Source of the DNA: Aromatoleum evansii
Lineage (GTDB): Bacteria > Pseudomonadota > Gammaproteobacteria > Burkholderiales > Rhodocyclaceae
Reading direction: 5' to 3'
Length of the DNA stretch: 64,000 nt
NCBI RefSeq assembly: GCF_012910805.1
Contig: NZ_WTVK01000016.1
Coordinates: forward strand, 41,331 to 105,330
This document shows positions 11,338 to 19,164 of the stretch, piece by piece (the stretch's first letter is position 1; each line of letters starts with the position of its first letter). Under the pieces are notes generated by a model. That model worked only from the letters and a program-made list of their open reading frames with translations. It had not been told where the DNA came from and searched no databases. The position numbers and the translations under genes were made by a program.

Positions 11338-11366
11338 ATATGGGGGTCGCACCACGCAATTCAACC
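11338..11366 (-). promoter_or_regulatory. Sigma-32 (heat-shock) promoter of clpB
   Basis: On the minus strand, GGTTGAA (-35, 11366-11360) and CCCCATAT (-10, 11345-11338) are 14 bases apart. This matches the RpoH consensus CTTGAAA-N11-16-CCCCATNT except at the first -35 bases. Transcription would start about 30 bases before the ATG at 11301. Confidence 0.85.
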
Positions 11367-11439
11367 TTCAAGCCATCGGGATACGTTCCCATTATGGGCG
11401 ATGGCGCTGAGCCTGAACCCAAATTCGGCACCTTGCACT

Positions 11440-11454
11440 TGCTGCATTGCAGCA
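11440..11454. promoter_or_regulatory. Palindrome matching PhaR operators upstream of the phasin gene
   Basis: TGCTGCATTGCAGCA is a perfect 7-1-7 palindrome. It contains CTGC-N3-GCAG, the form reported for PhaR, the repressor that responds to polyhydroxyalkanoate. A TTGCAC at 11433-11438 could be a -35 element, with a poor -10 (CATGTT) 18 bases later, so the palindrome would lie between -35 and -10. PhaR itself is not in the window. Confidence 0.65.
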
Positions 11455-11580
11455 TCCATGTTCAAATAGCTTCGATAAACTTTCACTGGTACTGCGGCCT
11501 TTCGCCAACGTGCTATGTTGAAAGAATTCATGAGGGGCATCGAAGCCTCGAAAATTTTTCAGCGCACGTGGAGGAAGAAC

Positions 11581-12084
11581 ATGGCGACCAAGCAGGATCA
11601 GTTCAACGAAATCCAAAAGAAGAACTTCGAAGCGGCCATGCGCCTCGCGCAGATGTCGATCGAGAACTCGCAGCGCATCATGGAGCTGCAGGTTGCGACC
11701 GCCAAGAGCCTCTTCGAAGAGGGCGTGCAGAACGCGAAGGCGCTCTCCTCCGCCAAGGATCCCAAGGAAGTTCTGGAGCTGCGTTCGCACTACACCCAGA
11801 GCGCCACCGAGAAGATGCTCGCCTGCGCCCGCGAAATGGCGGAACTGGCCAGCCGTACCCAGGCCGAGGTCGGCAAACTGGTGGGCGAGCAGCTGTCGAC
11901 CGGCAGCAAGGATGTGTTCGAATCGATGCAGAAGATGTTCACGGGCATGCCGATCACCGACCAGAACGCCATGTCCGCGATCCAGAATGCGATGGACACG
12001 ACGCGCGCTGCCTTCGAACAGATGAGCCGCGCCTCGGCCGAGGCCTTCCAGATGTTCACCCAGCAAGGCAAGGGCAAGAAGTAA
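11581..12084 (+). CDS. phaP: Phasin, PHA granule surface protein
   Basis: A 167-residue phasin-2 family protein. Phasins coat polyhydroxyalkanoate granules and control their size. The protein is almost entirely helical and amphipathic, with no cysteine-rich or catalytic features. Typical segments are FNEIQKKNFEAAMRLAQMS near the N-terminus and MSAIQNAMDTTRAAFEQM near the C-terminus, ending in a basic GKGKK tail. The start MATKQDQ is set by GGAGGAAG 5 bases upstream; an upstream ATG at 11515 has no such site. It is a single-gene unit with its own terminator and a PhaR-like operator. Confidence 0.93.
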   Translation: MATKQDQFNEIQKKNFEAAMRLAQMSIENSQRIMELQVATAKSLFEEGVQNAKALSSAKDPKEVLELRSHYTQSATEKMLACAREMAELASRTQAEVGKLVGEQLSTGSKDVFESMQKMFTGMPITDQNAMSAIQNAMDTTRAAFEQMSRASAEAFQMFTQQGKGKK

Positions 12085-12103
12085 TCCGGCCTGCTTGATG
12101 CAG

Positions 12104-12128
12104 AACGGCGCCCGAGGGCGCCGTTTTC
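12104..12128 (+). terminator. Rho-independent terminator of the phasin gene
   Basis: A perfect 9-bp stem (AACGGCGCC / GGCGCCGTT) with a CGAG tetraloop is followed by a short T stretch, 20 bases after the phasin stop. Confidence 0.8.
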
Positions 12129-12153
12129 ATTTCAGGGTGGCGAGGCCGACCGC

Positions 12154-12615
12154 CTAGCGGCCGCCCTGCTCCCAGCGCGCGGCGGCGGAGTCGTCGCTGT
12201 CACGGGCGTCGACCCAGCGCGCCCCTTCTGGAGTCTCTTCGAGTTTCCAGAACGGCGCGCGCGTCTTCAGGTAGTCCATGATGAATTCGCATGCTGCGAA
12301 GGCCTCGCCGCGGTGGGCGCCGGCGACGCCGACGAAGACGATGCGGTCGCCGGGTTCCAGTCGCCCGAAACGATGGATCACCCTGACACCATACAGCGAC
12401 CAGCGCGCAGACGCCTGCTCGACGATCTCCTCCAGGGATTTCTCGGTCATTCCCGGATAATGCTCGAGCGTCATCGCGGCGACGTTGGAACCACCGCTCA
12501 CGTCACGCACCAGGCCAAGGAAGGTCGCTACCGCACCGACCTCGTTGCGCCCCGCCGACAGGGCCGCGATCTCCGCCGCGACGTCGAAGTCTTCCGCTTG
12601 CACGCTCACCGTCAT
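12154..12615 (-). CDS. moaE: Molybdopterin synthase large subunit MoaE
   Basis: The 153-residue catalytic subunit of molybdopterin synthase, which inserts dithiolene sulfur carried by MoaD into precursor Z. Family landmarks are VGAVATFLGLVRD near residue 30, LEHYPGMTEKSL, RFGRLEPGDRIVFVGVAGAHRGEAFAACEFIMDYLKTRAPFWK with the active-site lysines, and EGARWVDARDSD near the end. The last gene of the minus-strand Mo-cofactor set, it starts only 3 bases after moaD, so the two subunits are surely co-translated. Confidence 0.96.
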   Translation of the reverse strand: MTVSVQAEDFDVAAEIAALSAGRNEVGAVATFLGLVRDVSGGSNVAAMTLEHYPGMTEKSLEEIVEQASARWSLYGVRVIHRFGRLEPGDRIVFVGVAGAHRGEAFAACEFIMDYLKTRAPFWKLEETPEGARWVDARDSDDSAAARWEQGGR

Positions 12616-12618
12616 GAC

Positions 12619-12873
12619 TCAGCCTCCGGTGACCGGGGGAAAGAAGGCGATCTCGTCGCCCGGCAAGACGGGATCGGCCGGTGCCGCCATGCGCTGATTG
12701 CGCGCGGCGCGGACGTTGCGCCCTTCGCCCAGGGCCTTCCACTTTTCGCCGCGCTCGGCGAGAAAGGAGCGCAGTTCGCCGACGGTCGATACGCCGGACG
12801 GGAGGACGAAGCTCTCCTCGGTGCAGCCGAGTGCTTCCTTGAGCGATGCGAAATACAGGATCTTGACGGTCAT
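12619..12873 (-). CDS. moaD: Molybdopterin synthase small subunit MoaD
   Basis: An 84-residue ubiquitin-like sulfur carrier. It ends in the diagnostic double glycine (FFPPVTGG) that is adenylated and thiocarboxylated before sulfur transfer. It begins MTVKILYFASLKEALG, and GDEIAFFPPVTGG matches the conserved C-terminal strand. The activating enzyme (MoeB) and the thiol donor are not in the window. It is located 4 bases after moeA and 3 bases before moaE. Confidence 0.95.
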   Translation of the reverse strand: MTVKILYFASLKEALGCTEESFVLPSGVSTVGELRSFLAERGEKWKALGEGRNVRAARNQRMAAPADPVLPGDEIAFFPPVTGG

Positions 12874-12877
12874 GGTG

Positions 12878-14083
12878 TCAGCAAAGGAGTTCGCCGTAGG
12901 GCAGGAAGCGGATCATCTCACCTTTTCGGACGGGCGTTTCGGCAGGCACGTCTGCGAGCCCCTCGGCCCACACGATGGATGACAAGGCTGCTGCGCCCTG
13001 GTTGCCGTGGATCTCCACGCCACCCGAATCGTTGATGCGCGCGCGCAGGAATTCGCGTCTCCGGTCGGGGCGCGGCCAATCGAAGTCGGCGCGCAGTGTG
13101 AGTGCCTTGGGAAGTACCGACGCAGCCCCCTGCGTCGCGAGGACGAAGGGGCGCACCATCAACAGGAAGGTGACGAAGCTGGACACGGGATTGCCCGGCA
13201 GGCCGATGAAGGCCGCGGCGCCCACGTGGCCGTAGGCAAGCGGCTTGCCCGGCTTCATCGCAATCTTCCAAAGCTCCAGCGCCCCCTCGGCCTGGACTGC
13301 AGGTTTTACGTGATCCTCCTCGCCGACCGATACGCCGCCGCTGGTGAGGATCAGGTCGTGCCCTTGCGCAGCCTGGCGCAGCACGGCACGCGTTGCATCC
13401 AGCTGGTCGGGAACGATGCCGAAATCGGTCACGGCGCAACCCAGCTGTTCGAGCAGCACCCGCAGCTGAAAGCGGTTTGAGTTGTAAACGCCGCCGGGGG
13501 GCAAGGCTTCGCCGGGCATGACGAGCTCGTCGCCGGTGGAAAACAGCGCAACCCGCATCCGGCGCAAGACGGCCAGCTGGGCGATGCCGACCGATGCGGC
13601 AAGTCCGATCTCCTGGGCGCGCATGCGGGTCGCCGCAGGCAGGACCACGTCACCCGCCGCGATTTCGCTGCCCGCGGCGCGCATGGCCTCTGCGGCGCGC
13701 GGGACATGGTTGATGATCACCTCGTCGCCGGCATGCTCGCACAGCTCCTGCATCACCACGGCGTCCGCGCCGGGCGGCAAGGGCGCGCCGGTAAAGATGC
13801 GTGCGGCGGTGCCGGGCTGCAGCGTGGTGCCTACGCTGCCCGCGGGTATGCGTTGAGATATCGGAAGGCGCGTTCCCGCGGCGGTCACGTCGCAGGTGCG
13901 CATCGCGTAGCCGTCCATCATCGAAGTGTCGAGCGCGGGCACCGCGATCGGTGAACGAACGTCGGCCGCAAGCACGCGCCCGTGGGCCACCAACGTGTCG
14001 ACCATCTCCAGGTCGCGGATTGGCCGGGCTTTGGCCAGCAGGCTCGAACGCGCTTCGTCGAACGGCAGCATGTCAGGATTCAT
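12878..14083 (-). CDS. moeA: Molybdopterin molybdenumtransferase MoeA
   Basis: A 401-residue enzyme that inserts molybdate into adenylated molybdopterin, the final step of Moco synthesis. Motifs are PALDTSMMDGYAMR (about 58-71), RIFTGAPLPPGADAVVMQE, the MPT-binding domain ILTSGGVSVGEEDHVKP, and KIAMKPGKPLAYGHVG with FIGLPGNPVSSFVTF. The start MNPDMLPFDEARS at 14083 overlaps the end of mobB by 11 bases, indicating translational coupling. A longer reading frame upstream is only the mobB region in another frame. Length is normal for the family. Confidence 0.95.
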   Translation of the reverse strand: MNPDMLPFDEARSSLLAKARPIRDLEMVDTLVAHGRVLAADVRSPIAVPALDTSMMDGYAMRTCDVTAAGTRLPISQRIPAGSVGTTLQPGTAARIFTGAPLPPGADAVVMQELCEHAGDEVIINHVPRAAEAMRAAGSEIAAGDVVLPAATRMRAQEIGLAASVGIAQLAVLRRMRVALFSTGDELVMPGEALPPGGVYNSNRFQLRVLLEQLGCAVTDFGIVPDQLDATRAVLRQAAQGHDLILTSGGVSVGEEDHVKPAVQAEGALELWKIAMKPGKPLAYGHVGAAAFIGLPGNPVSSFVTFLLMVRPFVLATQGAASVLPKALTLRADFDWPRPDRRREFLRARINDSGGVEIHGNQGAAALSSIVWAEGLADVPAETPVRKGEMIRFLPYGELLC

Positions 14084-14573
14084 GACGGGACGAGTAGTCG
14101 AGGATGAATTGGACGATCTTGTCCGGCTCGTTGAGCGGCAGGAGGGGCAAGGGGCTAACCAGCGGGACGTCTGCCGCGACCGCGACGACGTGTGGATTCT
14201 CTTGCCACAGGGGGGGCTTGCCATGCGCCGGACGATGGACCTCGACCTTCGGCACCGGCGCAGCCTTGAAGCCCTCTATCAGGACTACGTCGCACGGCGA
14301 CAAGACGCGCAGCTGCTCTTCCAGCGTCGGCTCTGGCGCCCCTCTGAGCTCATGCATCAACACCCAACGGTCGTTCGACAGCATCAGGACCTGGCTCGCC
14401 CCTGCCTCCCGGTGACGATACGAGTCCTTGCCGGGCTTGTCGAGATCGAACCCGTGATGGGCGTGCTTGATCACCGACACGGACAGCCCCCGTGCGTTGA
14501 AGCCGGGAATCAGCTTTTCGATCAGGGTGGTCTTGCCGGAGCCGGACCAGCCGGCGATACCGAATACGATCAT
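14073..14573 (-). CDS. mobB: Molybdopterin-guanine dinucleotide biosynthesis protein MobB
   Basis: A 166-residue GTP-binding adaptor that assists MobA in making the bis-MGD cofactor. It begins MIVFGIAGWSGSGKTTLIEKL, with Walker A at residues 8-16. It continues with SVIKHAHHGFDLDKPGKDSYRHREAGA, a MobB hallmark, and VLIEGFKAAPVPKVEVHR. The start at 14573 is chosen because it puts the P-loop 8 residues from the N-terminus, as in homologues. MobA is not in this window. The 3' end overlaps moeA. Confidence 0.94.
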   Translation of the reverse strand: MIVFGIAGWSGSGKTTLIEKLIPGFNARGLSVSVIKHAHHGFDLDKPGKDSYRHREAGASQVLMLSNDRWVLMHELRGAPEPTLEEQLRVLSPCDVVLIEGFKAAPVPKVEVHRPAHGKPPLWQENPHVVAVAADVPLVSPLPLLPLNEPDKIVQFILDYSSRHES

Positions 14574-14611
14574 CGTGTTGGTGTCTTCGATGGGGGAACG
14601 GGAAGAATAAC

Positions 14612-15946
14612 TCAAGCGTCGCGCTGAACGCACGGCAAGGCAACGACCGTTGCAAAACCGCCCCCGGGCGTACGGAAGTTGGTGGTCTGCCCCCGGTACA
14701 GGCGTGCTGCGGCCAACTGGACCGCGCCACGATAGGCATAGACCCGAAGGTCCATCTTGAGGTCAGTGGCCACGCCCTCGACGGAGAGGCGACGTGCGCT
14801 CGGGGGAACCAGCGCCTGGGCGATGTAATCGCCTGCGAGGATGTTCGCGAAAACGCTGCGGGTCAGCTTGTCGCCGCGGTATGCGGCCCTGCTCCCGTAT
14901 CCCGTTGCCGGCTTGAAGAACAGGTCACGCCGGTTCTTCCACAAGGAGTCGCCATCCTCCGCCCGTACCCGCACGGTGCGCGGGATTCCTTGCACGAGGA
15001 CGCCACGCGTGGCGGCGTCGACACCCAGCGTCTGCAGGAACTGGTCGTCGCACAGCAGCGCCAGATTGCCCTTGTCGGCATACAGGGCGTGCGCACGCGG
15101 GTGCGGCGTGATCAACGCTGCCTGCGACTTCCAGGCCGCTGCGAGGGCGGCCGACTCGGGTTCGTCGAGGCTGAAGTCGGTGAGTCGGTTGTACACGAGG
15201 TCCACTTCTTCGCCGTCGAGCAGGAGTCGCCCGTCGACGAACTGTAGTGCGGCTGGATCGCAGATCCACGCCTTCAATCCATGGCGCTCGAACAATCGCT
15301 GGAAGAGCAGGAACTCGGGCAGGAGATACTGGCTCTGCGGCTCGCGATCGACGATCGCGACGGTTCGCAGGGGCGCGTCGCCGCGGACGGACCTCCACTC
15401 GGAGACGAACATCTCGAAAAAGGCTCGTTCGGGATCCCCCGGGCTGCGCACCGCGAGGGGCGCTACTTCCGCGCAGCACGCGCGCTGGGCGCGCGCGAGC
15501 GCGACGTTGAGCAATCCGCCGCCGGCATTGGTGTTGATTTCGATGAGGCGCGGGCCGTCTGTGCCGAGGTGGAAATCGAAGCCGAGAAACACCCCGCTGG
15601 CGGCACAGGGAATGCGCGCGCTGGCGGGTGCGTGCGCCAGCGCGGCGGACTGCCAGCCTGCGGAGTTGACTACGTGATCCACTGCTTCGACGAGTGCAGC
15701 CGCGGCGTCGAGGTGCCGCTCGGCGACGAATGCGACCGAATCCGCGAACAGGTGGGGCCGCGTTGCGTTGATCGTCGCGAGCAATGCGCCGTCGCGCGGA
15801 TCGCGTTCGAGTTCCGCCTTCAAACGTGCATGATCCAGCGAAACGCATTGGCAACCGCGATTCATGCGTTCGACGATGTCCTCGCAATCGCCCTCTGCGA
15901 TCGCCCGGATCAGCGGATCTGTTGCAAGTGCCGATGGCGCGGTCAT
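14612..15946 (-). CDS. ATP-grasp-like ligase of unknown substrate
   Basis: A 444-residue soluble protein with ATP-grasp-like features but no recognised substrate. LIEINTNAGGGLLN (134-147) resembles a metal-binding strand-loop, DLFFKPATGYGSRA (341-353) resembles a nucleotide-binding segment, and KMDLRVYAYRGAVQ to TTNFRTPGGGF (397-431) looks like the terminal active-site region. The order of these elements suggests a rearranged or circularly permuted ATP-grasp. It sits 24 bases after yoaA and 38 bases before mobB on the same strand, so it is probably co-transcribed with Mo-cofactor genes. Peptide-like ligation or tailoring is possible; no function is claimed. Confidence 0.7.
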   Translation of the reverse strand: MTAPSALATDPLIRAIAEGDCEDIVERMNRGCQCVSLDHARLKAELERDPRDGALLATINATRPHLFADSVAFVAERHLDAAAALVEAVDHVVNSAGWQSAALAHAPASARIPCAASGVFLGFDFHLGTDGPRLIEINTNAGGGLLNVALARAQRACCAEVAPLAVRSPGDPERAFFEMFVSEWRSVRGDAPLRTVAIVDREPQSQYLLPEFLLFQRLFERHGLKAWICDPAALQFVDGRLLLDGEEVDLVYNRLTDFSLDEPESAALAAAWKSQAALITPHPRAHALYADKGNLALLCDDQFLQTLGVDAATRGVLVQGIPRTVRVRAEDGDSLWKNRRDLFFKPATGYGSRAAYRGDKLTRSVFANILAGDYIAQALVPPSARRLSVEGVATDLKMDLRVYAYRGAVQLAAARLYRGQTTNFRTPGGGFATVVALPCVQRDA

Positions 15947-15970
15947 TGGCGCTCCGTGATGAGTGGCAAA

Positions 15971-17926
15971 TCAGGCCCCGCGAGGAGGCGGGAGTTGCTT
16001 CAGGAATGCAATGGCCTCCGCTTCGGCGCGCGTGCGTCGCATCGGCGGCAAACTCCGCCAGACGATCTTGCCGTACTGCTTTTCGATCATCCGCGGATCG
16101 CAGATGCACAGCACGCCGAGATCGCGCTCGCTGCGGATCAGGCGCCCTGCCCCCTGTTTCATGTTGATCACGGCACGCGGCAACTGGTAGTGCATGAACG
16201 GATTGTGCCCGCTCTTCTGCAGATGCTCCACCCTCGCTGCAAGCACGGGGTCGTCAGGCGGAGCAAAGGGCAGCTTGTCGATGACCACCACCGACAAGGC
16301 GTCACCGGGTACATCGACGCCCTCCCAGAAGCTCTGGCTTGCCACGAGCACCGCGTTCCCCATGCGCCTGAAGCGATCGAGGAGCTCGGAGCGCGATCCT
16401 TCGCCCTGCAGCAACAGCGGCAATTCCTCCCCCGCGCGCTGGAGCCCCTCCGAGATCAGCGCGTGGATGCGCTTCATGGCGCGCAGTGAGGTGCAAAGCA
16501 CGAAAGTACGCCCGCGCGCGGCGCGAATCAGGGGCAAGGCGACGCGCGCGACGGCCTCGGCATAGTCGGGGTGGTTCGGATCGGGCATCGCGGCCGGCGC
16601 ATAGAGCAGCGCTTGCTTGGCGTAGTCGAAGGGGCTCCCCCAAACGGCCGTGACAGGCGGCGGGTCGATCCAGCTCAAGCCCATCTCGTTGCAGTAGTGG
16701 GTGAAGTTCTGCCCCACAGCCAGCGTCGCCGAGGTGAAGATCCACGCCCGCGGATGGCTCTCGAGCTGGCGCCGGAAGACGCCCGAGACATGCAGCGGGG
16801 TCGCATTGAGCGCAGCGGACTGCTGGAACACCTCGACCCAGCGGACGAATTCACCCGCGTCCGGCGAGCGCCAGCGGACCAGCCGCTCGCCGACCTCGGC
16901 CGTGCGGCGCAGGCAGTTCGCGAGCCCTTCGCTGCGCTCTGCCTGGGTTTCGAGTACTGCCGCGATGGCATCGATCTCGGCATCAAGCGCGTCAAGGCTC
17001 TTGTCGAAATCCGGCAGTGCAGCCGCCTGTGCCGCAGACAGCCGTGCGGGTTCGCTTCCGAACGCCAGCCGGAAATCGCGCGCCGCCTTTTCGAGCGCGC
17101 GCGTGGCGTCAATGAGTTCCCGGCAGTCGCGCGCGCCGGCGAGCGTCTCTGAACGGGTGTCGCGCGCGAGTTCGAGTATCTGCGCCGTCGACACGCTCTC
17201 ACCGAAGAACAGGCTGGCCGTTTCGGGAAGCTGGTGGGCCTCGTCGAAAATCACTGCGTTGCAGGACGGCAGCAGCTCCCCCATCCCCTCGTCGCGCAAC
17301 ATCACATCGGCGAAGAAAAGGTGGTGATTCACGACCACCACGTCGGCATCCATCGCCGCGCGCCGCGCTGCCAGCACGAAGCATTCCTTCACATCGGGGC
17401 ATTCCTGCCCCAGACAGTTGTCCCGCGTGGAAGTGGCGGCAAACCAGGCGGGCGAATCCTCGCGCACTTCGCTGCATTCGGCCTTGTCGCCGCTTTGCGT
17501 GATCTTGGCGAAGCGCGCGATGGTGCGCAGGTCCGCTGCGTCCTGCGCAGTGAGAAATCGCCCGTCGCGCTCGTTACGCGCCAAGTGGTAGGGACACACG
17601 TAGTTCGCACGCCCCTTGAGCAGCGCGATCGTGACGGGGGTCTTCAGCGCAGCCCGGATGGTCGGAAGGTCGCGATTGAACAGCTGGTCCTGCAGCGTCT
17701 TCGTCCCCGTGGAAAGGATCACCTTTCCGCCGGACAGGAGGGCCGGCACGAGATAGGCAAATGTCTTCCCCGTACCCGTGCCGGCTTCGGCCACCAGGAC
17801 GCGATTCTCCCGCAGCGCATCGGCAATGAGGCTGGCCATCTCGAATTGCTGCGGTCGCGGACGAAACGATGGTATCGCCTCGGCGAGCGGCCCCTCGGGC
17901 GAAAAGGCATTTTCGAGATCGATCAT
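15971..17926 (-). CDS. yoaA: DinG/YoaA-family Fe-S DNA helicase
   Basis: A 651-residue superfamily 2 helicase related to YoaA and DinG, 5'-3' helicases of damage repair. Walker A is AEAGTGTGKT (46-55). The four cysteines of the Fe-S cluster are at 111, 171, 176 and 182 (YVC, CLGQEC, KEC). The DEAH box is VIFDEAHQ (225-232), and the C-terminal helicase domain includes SQSFWEGVDVPGDAL and KQGAGRLIRSERDLG. Length favours YoaA (about 640 aa) over DinG (about 715 aa). It lies upstream of the ATP-grasp gene and 37 bases after zapE. Confidence 0.92.
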   Translation of the reverse strand: MIDLENAFSPEGPLAEAIPSFRPRPQQFEMASLIADALRENRVLVAEAGTGTGKTFAYLVPALLSGGKVILSTGTKTLQDQLFNRDLPTIRAALKTPVTIALLKGRANYVCPYHLARNERDGRFLTAQDAADLRTIARFAKITQSGDKAECSEVREDSPAWFAATSTRDNCLGQECPDVKECFVLAARRAAMDADVVVVNHHLFFADVMLRDEGMGELLPSCNAVIFDEAHQLPETASLFFGESVSTAQILELARDTRSETLAGARDCRELIDATRALEKAARDFRLAFGSEPARLSAAQAAALPDFDKSLDALDAEIDAIAAVLETQAERSEGLANCLRRTAEVGERLVRWRSPDAGEFVRWVEVFQQSAALNATPLHVSGVFRRQLESHPRAWIFTSATLAVGQNFTHYCNEMGLSWIDPPPVTAVWGSPFDYAKQALLYAPAAMPDPNHPDYAEAVARVALPLIRAARGRTFVLCTSLRAMKRIHALISEGLQRAGEELPLLLQGEGSRSELLDRFRRMGNAVLVASQSFWEGVDVPGDALSVVVIDKLPFAPPDDPVLAARVEHLQKSGHNPFMHYQLPRAVINMKQGAGRLIRSERDLGVLCICDPRMIEKQYGKIVWRSLPPMRRTRAEAEAIAFLKQLPPPRGA

Positions 17927-17963
17927 CGCAGACCCGAGGCTCCCAGCTTGGCCAATCTCGGGC

Positions 17964-19076
17964 TCAATCTACGCGGTGGCCCTGCGCGAGGTATTCCCGG
18001 CTGCGCATCTCGATCAGCCGGCTTACCGTGCGGACGAATTCGTGTGCGTTATGCCCCTGCGTGTAGAGCTCGGCGGCGTCCACCTCGGCGCTGGCGATGA
18101 GTTTCACCCGGTGGTCGTACAAGACGTCGACAAGCCAGGTGAACCGGCGCGCCTCAGAGGCGCTACCCGCGCTCATTCGCGGGATACCGGACAGGATCAG
18201 GGTATGGTGCTCCCGCGCGATCTCCAGGTAATCGTTCTGCGAGCGCGGGCCGCCGCAAAGCGTCGCAAAGTCGAACCAGATCACGCCGGTCGCATGCCCA
18301 AGCACCGGCAGCTTGCGTTCGAACAGGTCGATCTCTCCGGCAGCGGGTTCACTTGCCGCCAGATGATAGAAGTCCTCGCGCATCTTGCGCTCCGCCGTGC
18401 CGTCTGCCGGGACGAGGTAGATCTCCATCTGCTCCAGGGTCCGCAGGCGGTAATCGGTGCCGTGGTCCACTTCGAAGACGTCGAAGCGCCGTTTGATCAT
18501 CTCGATCGTCGGCAGGAAGTTGATGCGCTGCAGTCCGTTCGGATACAAGCCGTCGGGCGGGTAGTTCGAGGTCATCACGAAAATGACGCCGCGTGCGAAT
18601 AGCGCTTCGAGCAGGCGCCCAAGAATCATCGCATCGGCGATGTCGGACACGTGAAATTCGTCGAAGCACAACAGCCGCGTTTCCTTGGCCACGCGGTCTG
18701 CCACCCGCTGCAGGGGATCCGGCTCGTTGTTGAACTTCCTCAGATCGTTCTGCACTTCCTGCATGAAGGCATGGAAATGCACCCGCCGCTTGCGCTGGTA
18801 CGGAACCGAGTCGTAGAAGCAATCCATCAGGAAGCTCTTGCCGCGTCCCACGCCTCCCCAGAAATACACGCTGCGGGGCATCTGTGGCCGGGTGAAGAGC
18901 TTGCGCAGGGTACCGCGCCGCGCAGCCTTGAAATCCAGAAGATCCGAATAGAGCGCCTGCAGGCGCTGTGCAGCCGAGCGCTGCTCCGGGTCCGACTTGT
19001 AGCCACGAGCGGCGAGTTGGGCCTCGTAGGCCTCGAGCATCCCGTACTGCGGGACATTCAGGACGCGATGGGGCAT
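17964..19076 (-). CDS. zapE: ZapE / AFG1-family ATPase
   Basis: A 370-residue P-loop ATPase of the AFG1 family. In E. coli, ZapE interacts with FtsZ and is needed under stress; mitochondrial relatives act in protein quality control. Walker A is GGVGRGKS (74-81), Walker B LLCFDEFHVSD (135-145), and the arginine-rich FVMTSNYPPDGLYPNGLQR segment is typical. The adjacent TCA genes are separated from it by a terminator. The start MPHRVLNVPQ has an AGAAG ribosome site. Confidence 0.93.
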   Translation of the reverse strand: MPHRVLNVPQYGMLEAYEAQLAARGYKSDPEQRSAAQRLQALYSDLLDFKAARRGTLRKLFTRPQMPRSVYFWGGVGRGKSFLMDCFYDSVPYQRKRRVHFHAFMQEVQNDLRKFNNEPDPLQRVADRVAKETRLLCFDEFHVSDIADAMILGRLLEALFARGVIFVMTSNYPPDGLYPNGLQRINFLPTIEMIKRRFDVFEVDHGTDYRLRTLEQMEIYLVPADGTAERKMREDFYHLAASEPAAGEIDLFERKLPVLGHATGVIWFDFATLCGGPRSQNDYLEIAREHHTLILSGIPRMSAGSASEARRFTWLVDVLYDHRVKLIASAEVDAAELYTQGHNAHEFVRTVSRLIEMRSREYLAQGHRVD

Positions 19077-19100
19077 GGAATCTTCTTGAAACCGTAAAGC

Positions 19101-19139
19101 GAAAAAACGAGGGTGGTCCGGGATTATCCCGCACCACCC
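19101..19139 (-). terminator. Intrinsic terminator after odhL
   Basis: A 13-bp stem with one mismatch (19111-19123 with 19127-19139, loop TTA) is followed on the minus strand by TCG and a run of six T (19107-19102). It separates odhL from zapE. Confidence 0.82.
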
Positions 19140-19164
19140 CGCGAGCGACCAGCCGGAAGGCCGA

